Positions 1 through 6,210 of a DNA stretch of 9,235 nt are shown piece after piece. Source of the DNA: Corynebacterium kroppenstedtii (GTDB lineage: Bacteria > Actinomycetota > Actinomycetes > Mycobacteriales > Mycobacteriaceae); NCBI RefSeq assembly GCF_003243515.1, contig NZ_QFRA01000048.1:1-9235 (forward strand). Direction: 5' to 3'. The notes below the pieces were generated by a model. The model saw nothing but the letters and a program-made list of their open reading frames with translations, was not told the origin of the DNA and made no database searches. Position 1 is the first letter of the stretch, and every line of letters begins with the position of its first letter. The position numbers were made by a program, and so were the translations under genes.

Positions 1-1
1 A

Positions 2-822
2 TGGCGACTTCCACGAACAGTAGCTGCTATCGCTGTAGGTGCTGCGCTTGCTCTTTCTGGATGTTTAATGCAGGTAATCACGAGAAATGCTTTGGGTACC
101 CCTGATATCCTCGGTTTCAATACTGGTGCCTATAGCGGTGTGATTGCTGCACTCAGCCTCGGCTACACAAGTTTTTCTAGCAATGTCGTCGCAGCAGTTC
201 TTGGGGGGGGACGATCACCGCTGTAACTGTGCTAATACTAGCTTTCCTCAAAGGAACTAGTGGGGGGCGTTTAATCTTGGTGGGCATAGGTATTTCAATG
301 ATGCTGTCAGCATTTAACAAATGGTTAATAGCGCGTGGAGAATTAGAAATCTCGATGTCCGCAGCTGCATGGGGTGCAGGATCACTTAATGGTTTGCGAT
401 GGTCACAAGTGTTCTACGCGAATATTGCGTTGATTGTATTGATCATTCTGGCACTATGCCTTCGTCGGCACCTCGACGCTCTACGGCTGGGTAACGAGAC
501 CGCAGAAGCGATCGGGGTGCCGGTCGCATTTTGGCGCCGGATCATCGTCTTGGTAGCTGTTGCGTTAACCGCAGTATCCACGGCATTAGCTGGACCCATT
601 AGCTTGCTGGCATTGGCCTCACCACACATCGCTTGCATGACAACGAAGTCTGGTCGAACGCCGCTGCTAACAACCGCTGCAGTCGGAAGTTGTTTATTGC
701 TTGCAGCAGACCTAGTTGCACAACGGTTGTTTTCCCCCATCCAGCTTCCGGTTGGTTTGGTCACAGTGACTTTGGGCGGCGCATATCTACTCTGGTTAAT
801 ACGTCATCAAAAAGTAGGGTGA
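2..822 (+). pseudogene. FecCD-type metallophore ABC permease, 5'-truncated by window and frameshifted
   Basis: This is the membrane subunit of an ABC importer for ferric siderophores, haem or cobalamin. Reading from base 2 gives the family's RLPRT motif, then a G-LMQ...RN-LGTPDILG segment with the usual GA after it, ending at TAA 224-226. From base 211 the reading continues in another frame with hydrophobic helices, the conserved GPISLLALASPHIA segment and a typical C-terminus (QLPVGLVTVTLGG) to TGA 820-822. The switch falls in a run of eight G (203-210); nine or six G would restore one frame. About 60 N-terminal residues lie before the window. The internal ATG at 286 or GTG at 229 would give only a C-terminal piece, unlikely to work. 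Family assignment is firm; substrate is unknown. It sits 88 bases ahead of the matching ATPase and was probably cotranscribed with it. Confidence 0.85.
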
Positions 823-910
823 ATTCCCCATTCATGCCCAGAGTCTTCTACCACTTGTCGCGGACTAATCATACCGTGGCAAAACCTATCTTGTTGAGGA
901 GCTTTCCACA

Positions 911-1744
911 ATGAACCCACCGCTACACGGACTATTTGCGAACGACACACCAGTTGAGCGTAAGGTCTTCTCGAACAAAGACTCGGCTATAGAGGCCATT
1001 GATCTCAACGTCGCTCTAGGGGAACAGTTAATTCTAGATTCGTTAAACGTGAGGATCCCTTCGCAAAAGTTTACTGCCATTATAGGTCCGAAGGGTGTGG
1101 CAAGTCGACACTGCTCAAAACTTTCTGTCGAATTCTACAACCTGAAGCGGGGACAGTGCGGGTAAATGGCGTGAATATCGCAAATTTATCGCGTAAAGAG
1201 GTATCCCGCAGAGTGTCGCTGATGGCGCAGTCGCCGGAAGCTCCAGAGGGCATCACTGTTAAAGAGTTAGTGGGGCGTGGTCGCTTCCCTTATCAGAGCT
1301 GGCTAAGCCAATGGAGTCAAAAAGATGAAAAGCAGGTTACTGCTGCGATGGAGTGCGCTCACGTTCATGATCTGGCTAATGCTCGGGTTCGCGAACTATC
1401 AGGCGGGCAGCGCCAACGGGCATGGCTAGCGATGACGTTGGCACAAGACACTTCAGTGGTGCTTCTTGATGAACCCACCACCTACCTCGATATCGGCCAC
1501 CAACATGGATTATTGAGTTTGGCCGGCCAGCTGAAAAATGGCGGCCGTACCGTGGTGGCAGTTCTCCATGATCTACAGCAAGCAATCCATTACGCGGATT
1601 ATCTAGTGGTGATGAGTCGTTGCTACAGGTTGTCCCAAGGCAGTGATTTCAGCTGGCCTCATTAGTGACGTTTTCGGGATGGAGGCAGAAGTTGTCCGGG
1701 CGGGCGAAGACGGTCAAGTGGTGGTACTGCCGCGCCTTACTTAG
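911..1744 (+). pseudogene. FecE/FepC-type siderophore ABC transporter ATPase, two frameshifts
   Basis: This is the nucleotide-binding subunit partnering the permease just upstream. ATG 911 follows GAGGAG (896-901) by nine bases. The first frame runs to AIIGPKG and then stops at 1163-1165. Moving to the next frame at about base 1096 restores CGKSTLLK, so one base is missing inside the Walker A loop. The second frame carries the signature LSGGQRQRAW, Walker B VVLLDEPTTYLD and the switch histidine in AVLHDLQQA, and stops at 1663-1665. The expected tail (VISAGLISDVFGMEAEVV...) is in the first frame again and ends at TAG 1742-1744, so a second indel lies near 1615-1650, where about four codons also seem to be missing. 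The restored protein would be near 277 residues, normal for the family. Without an intact P-loop the product cannot bind ATP normally. Asn of the usual GPNG is Lys here. Confidence 0.88.
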
Positions 1745-1947
1745 AGACACCACTGTCCGATGAGCCAGTTCTCTATCCGACGAGGGTGTCTTTCGGGAGC
1801 GTGAGATGACATCTTCTTCCTAGAAGAAAACTATCACCCTTCGGCATGATTTTGAATCGTCAAAGGAAAGGAAGAAGTATGTGGAGTATTGTCCCTGCTT
1901 CCCAGGGATGAGTTGGGCCGTTTGCTCAGATAATAGCAGCAGTGTTG
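1745..1947. other. Convergent intergenic region with three weak hairpins
   Basis: This stretch separates the convergent ends of the ATPase and the isonitrile synthase pseudogenes. I see no coding signal. It holds three short inverted repeats: AGACACC/GGTGTCT (1745-1751 with 1785-1791, long loop), TTCTTC/GAAGAA (1814-1819 with 1823-1828, three-base loop), and TCCCTG/CAGGGA (1892-1897 with 1903-1908, five-base loop). Such hairpins fit a shared terminator region, but none is followed by a clear T-run on either strand, so no terminator is called. Confidence 0.4.
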
Positions 1948-3006
1948 TCATCTACTAGCGATGAAGGCATCCGAAGAATATTCTTCACAAGCGAAACTAA
2001 GAGTTCGATATCTGTGACGAAGGTTAATCCCCCGCAATCCCAGTACTTTTTTCTGATGGATAGTCGCGCGAATTGACCCAGAAAATTGTTCCTCATCCCA
2101 ATGAATCTCATTTAGCGCATATTTTAAAGCACGATAGTCCACAAATGCGCGTTCTGTTCGAGAAAGAACCTCCTAACCAAAGGCCGTGGAGAAATCATGG
2201 TTGCGGAAAGTCTGTTCTATTTCTTCGTAATTTGCGGAGATGTTTCGCGTCGTGATCATTGAGGCCATCGATCTCAGCCACGATTGATAGCTTCCCGCTT
2301 CAAGACCAGCCCCTGGATTTTCCATTAAAGTTTCATATGCTCGCAGATACTCATTGTCAAATTCATTCAGTCGCCCTGAAGGCAGAAGAGACATGTCGTG
2401 AATGGTCAGCTGGTCCAACTTCTTGCTAGCTATATAGTCGCACAACTTCTTGTAATAAAATGAAGAGACTGTAGGATCTGCTCCCAGAGGGCGAATATAG
2501 AAAAGTACATCTGAGACGATATGGATATGTAGATCTAAGCCCACGACATTCTTAAAGTTTTCAGCTATGCGTTGAAGTGAGATGAGTGTGCATTCTTCAG
2601 CAAAGGTGATTGTCGTGGGATGAAACCGCTTCAATTTGTTTCCAATGACACAAAATATCGGGATTACCGCATCTAGCTTACAGCCACCTTCTAAAGCTTT
2701 CGTTATGCTCTCTTGCACTGTAGACGAGTTGCGGAAACGCTTTTTCGAGTTAAATCGAAAAGCATGATGATTTAGTAGAGCTCTGGTTTGATCTGTAAAT
2801 GACTGCGACCATACAATTTAAAGAAATCCTCAGTGTTAAAGTCGCCGAACTTTGAGCACTCGCGTAACAGTTCTTCCCGTTGAATAGGATCAAGTACGGC
2901 TGGATTGGTGATTGAAAAGTTTGGCTCAGTCGAGGGCCCAGTCGTAGTCACTTACTGGTTTGGAATCCGACAGCAACTCACCAGTAATGGATACTGTATT
3001 TTTCAT
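1948..3006 (-). pseudogene. Probable isonitrile (isocyanide) synthase, Dit1/PvcA family, disrupted
   Basis: Enzymes of this family turn the amino group of an amino acid (Tyr or Trp in studied cases) into an isonitrile, using ribulose-5-phosphate as carbon donor. ATG 3006-3004 follows AAGGA (3021-3017) by ten bases. The frame starts MKNTVSITGELLSD and stops at TGA 2928-2926. Coding moves to a second frame (EPNFSITNPAVLDPIQREEL... to KLYGRS, about 2930-2802) and back to the first (FTDQTRALLNHHAFRF...) at about 2800. That frame gives the family pattern PIFCVIGNKLKR, FAEECTLISL, HIVSD and a YYKKL helix, then TAG 2175-2173. The same frame goes on with VDYRALKYALNEI and IRATIHQKKVLGLR, which resembles the C-terminal R-x-S/T-I-H...K-x-G-x-R segment of the family, to TGA 1950-1948. 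The restored length, near 352 residues, suits the family. Lesions: two compensating indels and one in-frame stop. Family call is from motif memory, so moderate. Confidence 0.6.
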
Positions 3007-3016
3007 GTGGTAATCA

Positions 3017-3021
3017 TCCTT
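3017..3021 (-). promoter_or_regulatory. Ribosome binding site of the isonitrile synthase pseudogene
   Basis: AAGGA on the - strand lies ten bases before ATG 3006. This supports the 3006 start, although the longest open stretch in this gene begins only at GTG 2718. Confidence 0.5.
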
Positions 3022-3065
3022 GTCGATATACCTAGATTTTAGTAATTTTTAAACTAATGGTGATG

Positions 3066-3336
3066 TTAATGGAACAATTTTCTGGGTACAACCGGATCGC
3101 CAAAATCCAAATATAAAACTTGAGGTCCTACGCAATAGTGTGTTTCTGGTTTTCGCGGTGAGGGCAACTGGGGTTAATAGAGTTGGTAGGAATTTCTTCA
3201 ACTCACCGATGTGTTGCGCGAGGGTTAAAAGTTCTTGTTCGGCTTGACCAGGGAAGGCAAAGTCTTTAGGCGATACGTTTTCAATATCGCTCAGTTGCAG
3301 ACTGCTACCCTGCTCATGTAAACAAGTATTTACCAT
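3066..3336 (-). pseudogene. Small unrecognised gene, probably frameshifted near its end
   Basis: ATG 3336 opens a frame reading MVNTCLHEQGSS... through an acidic N-terminus and a helical stretch (EQELLTLAQHIGELKKFLPT) to about TPVALTAKT. That frame continues to TAA at 3049, but its last part looks unnatural (SSFIFGFWRSGCTQ). Shifting frame near 3165-3170 gives ETHYCVGPQVLYLDFGDP, ending VVPRKLFH at TAA 3068-3066, which reads more like real protein. I infer one indel near the run of A in that area and a native product of roughly 89 residues. I do not recognise the family. It precedes the isonitrile synthase on the same strand by 59 bases, so the two were probably one operon, and it may be an accessory protein of that pathway. 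No good Shine-Dalgarno is visible. If no frameshift exists, the gene is 3049-3336 (95 residues). Confidence 0.45.
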
Positions 3337-3410
3337 GGAGTGTTTTCTTTGAGCCCCTGCTGTAGGTTTTCTTTGTGTTACCTATACCTTTTACAAAAGG
3401 CACTCCATGG
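3333..3410. repeat. Nested inverted repeats over the start of the small gene
   Basis: CCATGGAGTG (3333-3342) is matched by its perfect complement CACTCCATGG (3401-3410). Inside are TAGGT/ACCTA (3363-3367 with 3380-3384) and CCTTTT-AC-AAAAGG (3387-3400). The left outer arm contains the ATG of the small - strand gene, so in its mRNA the start codon could be paired. No target-site duplication flanks the unit, which argues against a mobile element. A role in expression control is inference. Confidence 0.4.
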
Positions 3411-3428
3411 GCGAACCGAAAGGATTGG

Positions 3429-3434
3429 ATTATA
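3429..3434 (-). promoter_or_regulatory. Candidate -10 element (TATAAT) for the small gene / isonitrile synthase operon
   Basis: TATAAT occurs on the - strand just after the rarA stop codon and about 93 bases before ATG 3336. No convincing -35 hexamer is found at 16-19 base spacing, though many corynebacterial promoters have a poor -35. Transcription from here would place the nested inverted repeats in the 5' leader. The alternative is readthrough from rarA, for which no terminator is seen. Confidence 0.3.
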
Positions 3435-3444
3435 AAATCAACAG

Positions 3445-4827
3445 TTATGATTCATTTGCTCTTACGATGTGTTCGATAGCCTCGAGACGCGACTGTAAGG
3501 CTCGTTCTTCACCATGCGCGGTAGGAACATAGTAACGCTCGTCCACCACGGCGTCGGGCGGATATTGCTGCGTGACCACACCGCGAGGATCATCGTGTGG
3601 ATACACATATCCGACAGCACTACCGATACGCCGAGCACCTTCATAGTGAGCATCACGCAGATGTGAAGGAATAGCTCCCGCCTTTCCTTCCCGCACATCC
3701 TTGATTGCCGAGTCAATGGCCACAATCGTCGAATTTGATTTCGCCGCAGTCGCAAGGTGGATGGTCGCTTGGGCTAGCGTAATACGGGCTTCGGGCATGC
3801 CGATCATCGATACCGCTTGCATCGCTGCGACAGCAGTCTGAAGAGCACCGGGATCCGCCATCCCGATATCTTCACTCGCAAGAATGACGAGCCGACGCGC
3901 TATAAACCGTGGGTCCTCCCCCGCTTCCACCATCCGCGCCAGATAGTGCAAAGCAGCATCAACGTCAGATCCACGGATTGACTTAATGAAGGCACTAATC
4001 ACGTCATAGTGTTGGTCACCATCACGGTCATATTTTACGAGCGCGCGATCAACATTATTGGCGACGATTTCCGGCGTTATGGTTTCGCCATCGTCCAGTG
4101 ACTGTGCTGACGCCTCCACATAGGTCAGCGCACGTCGAGCGTCGCCCCCCGCCACCGCAATAATCGAGTTCACAGCGTCGTCGTCGATACGAATTCTTCC
4201 AGCGAGCCCCCGCTGTGATGAGACAGAGCGATTAATGACCGTGCGTATAGCCTCGTCGTTGAGCGGCTCCAGCTGAACAAGTAATGACCGTGAGAGTAAT
4301 GGCCCGACGACAGCGAAATTAGGGTTCTCAGTGGTCGCGGCAACGAGCAGCACTGTTCGGTTTTCGACGGCCGCGAGAAGTGCATCCTGCTGGTTTTTCG
4401 AAAACCTATGTACCTCGTCGATAAAAAGGACGGTCTGAACGCCGTCGATAAGGGCTTGACGTGCTTCTTTGAGGACGCTCCGAATCTCTTTAACTCCGGA
4501 ACTCAGAGCAGAAAGCACCCGAAATCGACGTCCCGTCGTGGAGGAAACAAGGGACGCGATCGTCGTTTTACCGGTCCCCGGTGGACCAAAGAGGATGACC
4601 GACGAATCCCCTACCCCCTCTACGAGTCGGCGTAATGGCGAACCCTGCCCAAGAATGTGCTCTTGGCCTACAACCTCATCCAAGTTATGTGGCCGCATAC
4701 GCACTGCTAGAGGCGCTGACGCCCCTGGATGAAAATAGTCCGCCGACGAATCCGTTGAAGAAGAAGAGGTGTCGAGCGGGTTGCCGAACAATCCGGACTG
4801 ACTCGAGTTCGTGTCATCATCCGTCAT
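3445..4827 (-). CDS. rarA: Replication-associated recombination protein A (RarA/MgsA), AAA+ ATPase
   Basis: RarA is a cytoplasmic AAA+ ATPase related to clamp-loader subunits (human WRNIP1, yeast Mgs1) that acts at stalled replication forks and on single-strand-binding-protein-coated DNA. The 460-residue protein has a variable acidic, Ser-rich N-terminus (1-35), the LAVRMRP-type family start (about 40-50), Walker A GPPGTGKT (81-88), Walker B VLFIDEVH (133-140), the TTEN sensor (165-168), a Ser-Arg that may be the arginine finger (179-180), and the C-terminal tetramerisation region with ASEDIGMADP (317-326) and the late HYEGARR / GYVYPHD motifs. Length is normal. ATG 4827 follows GAGGAA (4841-4836) by eight bases. 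That site lies just beyond the stop of the phosphotransferase upstream (19-base gap), so the two are cotranscribed and perhaps translationally linked. No lesions are seen. Confidence 0.95.
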   Translation of the reverse strand: MTDDDTNSSQSGLFGNPLDTSSSSTDSSADYFHPGASAPLAVRMRPHNLDEVVGQEHILGQGSPLRRLVEGVGDSSVILFGPPGTGKTTIASLVSSTTGRRFRVLSALSSGVKEIRSVLKEARQALIDGVQTVLFIDEVHRFSKNQQDALLAAVENRTVLLVAATTENPNFAVVGPLLSRSLLVQLEPLNDEAIRTVINRSVSSQRGLAGRIRIDDDAVNSIIAVAGGDARRALTYVEASAQSLDDGETITPEIVANNVDRALVKYDRDGDQHYDVISAFIKSIRGSDVDAALHYLARMVEAGEDPRFIARRLVILASEDIGMADPGALQTAVAAMQAVSMIGMPEARITLAQATIHLATAAKSNSTIVAIDSAIKDVREGKAGAIPSHLRDAHYEGARRIGSAVGYVYPHDDPRGVVTQQYPPDAVVDERYYVPTAHGEERALQSRLEAIEHIVRANES

Positions 4828-4846
4828 ATATGGGGTTCCTCATAAG

Positions 4847-6124
4847 TTACGAGCCGGAGCGCTCCAGATTTCTCACTGCCGTGCAGACCTCTCGGCTAAA
4901 CGCTGAGACTGCGGGGAATCTGGGATCCTGGCCGCGCTCGGCTAAAGCTCCGAGAGCTTCAAACGTCTGAATAATGTCGCGACGAATGACCAGTTGATCT
5001 CGCGTTCGCGCGCGACCATGGAGGATATGCTGTCCCCTAAAATCAATGGACTGGTCCGGATCCGAATCCTCAGAGTCCTTCGTGCCGACGGTTCCACCGG
5101 CAGATGCGTTGTCTTCGCCGCTGTCACTGGTGAACCGTACCTTATCGATCAGCGCGGTGAGCCCTCCAGCTTCCAAGATGGCTAGTGACAGAAGTGACCA
5201 CCCCACCAGGGCGGTGACTATTCTCGCCCGCAAGCGTTCATCGTTAAGGACATTGGGCCACATTCCGCTCACTTCGTGACGCCACGCATCAACAAACTTG
5301 CGGCTGAGTTCTCCGTTAAGAGCGGTGCCCTCGGCGTGTTGAGGGAAGCCAGCGATAACGCACGCAACGTCGAAGGTGACATCGCGGAATCCGGCCCACT
5401 CAAAGTCGAGATACGTGATCCTGTGGTTTCCACACAGAATGTTGTCGGGTGAGAGGTCGAAGGGAGTAAAGGCCCTGTGCTGTCCCGACGCCAACCGTCG
5501 TGATGAGTCGGCAGCAAAGTCTGACACTTCTGCCGGAACAGAAACGCCGAACTTCCCCACCATGCTTAATCCGTAGTCAATGGCGTCAGTAAGGACGCGT
5601 CCACGTGCAACGACTAACTCACGGCCGGCTTTTGCTCGGGACATCATGCGACGGAGTAGCGCTGCGAAATCGTCTTCGGCTCCAGCGGTCGCACGATGCA
5701 TGCGTCCCAAGGATGTTCCGAGCCGCCTCACCAACTTCGCTTTATCGTCGTCAGAGCTGGTGTTCCACACCTCGATCAGATTATCGACGGAACCAGCGTC
5801 TGTGGTGACCATCAACCGTTTATCCAGGTCATATGCCAACATGACCGGACCAGGGCGAGATTCGTTAGCCAGCGAATTGGTGAATTGATAGGCGACGATC
5901 TCACGAACGAGCGCTGGATCAGGGCCACTCAGCGACTCCGGCGGCAGTTGCTTAATGATCACTGTTCGTTCATGCAAGAACGGGTTAGTAGCGACGCGCG
6001 CACGCAAGACTAACGCAGACCCTGCCCCTCCTAGATCCTCTGGATCGGACAGGTGAGGCTGGCCGCCAAGCCTGTTACCCAATAAGTCAGAGGCTGCGCT
6101 CATGACCGCATCAGTGGATAGCAC
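4847..6124 (-). CDS. APH-fold phosphotransferase (aminoglycoside phosphotransferase-like kinase)
   Basis: The 425-residue protein has an atypical APH/choline-kinase fold. Visible parts are the N-lobe VIIKQ with the likely ATP-binding Lys58, a Glu in REIVAYQF (about 75), the catalytic loop FTPFDLSPDNIL with Asp223 and Asn228, and the metal-binding segment YLDFEWAG with Asp240. The usual HGD of the catalytic loop is PFD here. Residues about 331-365 form an acidic, Gly/Ser-rich low-complexity insert, followed by a helical C-terminus. The substrate cannot be told; location beside aspS and rarA does not suggest drug resistance, and a cellular metabolite kinase is more likely. GTG 6124 is chosen because AAGGAG (6142-6137) precedes it by 12 bases and a stop codon lies in frame just upstream; ATG 6103 is the alternative. 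The gene lies 86 bases after aspS and 19 before rarA, all on one strand. Confidence 0.8.
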   Translation of the reverse strand: MLSTDAVMSAASDLLGNRLGGQPHLSDPEDLGGAGSALVLRARVATNPFLHERTVIIKQLPPESLSGPDPALVREIVAYQFTNSLANESRPGPVMLAYDLDKRLMVTTDAGSVDNLIEVWNTSSDDDKAKLVRRLGTSLGRMHRATAGAEDDFAALLRRMMSRAKAGRELVVARGRVLTDAIDYGLSMVGKFGVSVPAEVSDFAADSSRRLASGQHRAFTPFDLSPDNILCGNHRITYLDFEWAGFRDVTFDVACVIAGFPQHAEGTALNGELSRKFVDAWRHEVSGMWPNVLNDERLRARIVTALVGWSLLSLAILEAGGLTALIDKVRFTSDSGEDNASAGGTVGTKDSEDSDPDQSIDFRGQHILHGRARTRDQLVIRRDIIQTFEALGALAERGQDPRFPAVSAFSREVCTAVRNLERSGS

Positions 6125-6210
6125 TGTGTGCCACTACTCCTTGTCTACGCCGGGACATTCCCGTTCCATCACGTACAGTAAACCCGCCGAAACGCTGTTC
6201 GCATGGAAAA

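Noticed and set aside
414..764. Open frame antisense to the permease
   Set aside because: The + strand carries clear FecCD motifs over the same bases; the antisense protein has no family features.
1892..1908. TCCCTG/CAGGGA hairpin as a bidirectional terminator
   Set aside because: Short stem and no T-run on either strand.
2173..2718. Intact 181-residue gene starting at GTG 2718
   Set aside because: Family-like coding continues upstream (ALLNHHAFRF, KKRFRNSS) and past its stop, so it is the middle of a broken longer gene.
1948..2718. Cyclodipeptide synthase, also known in some corynebacteria
   Set aside because: The GISxxN-type N-terminal block and other hallmarks of that family are absent, while the P-x-F, AEE and R-x-T-I-H pattern fits Dit1/PvcA better.
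3363..3385. Possible DtxR iron box before the small gene
   Set aside because: The best alignment to the 19-base consensus matches only about 11 positions, and the TAGGT/ACCTA arms are 12 bases apart instead of seven.
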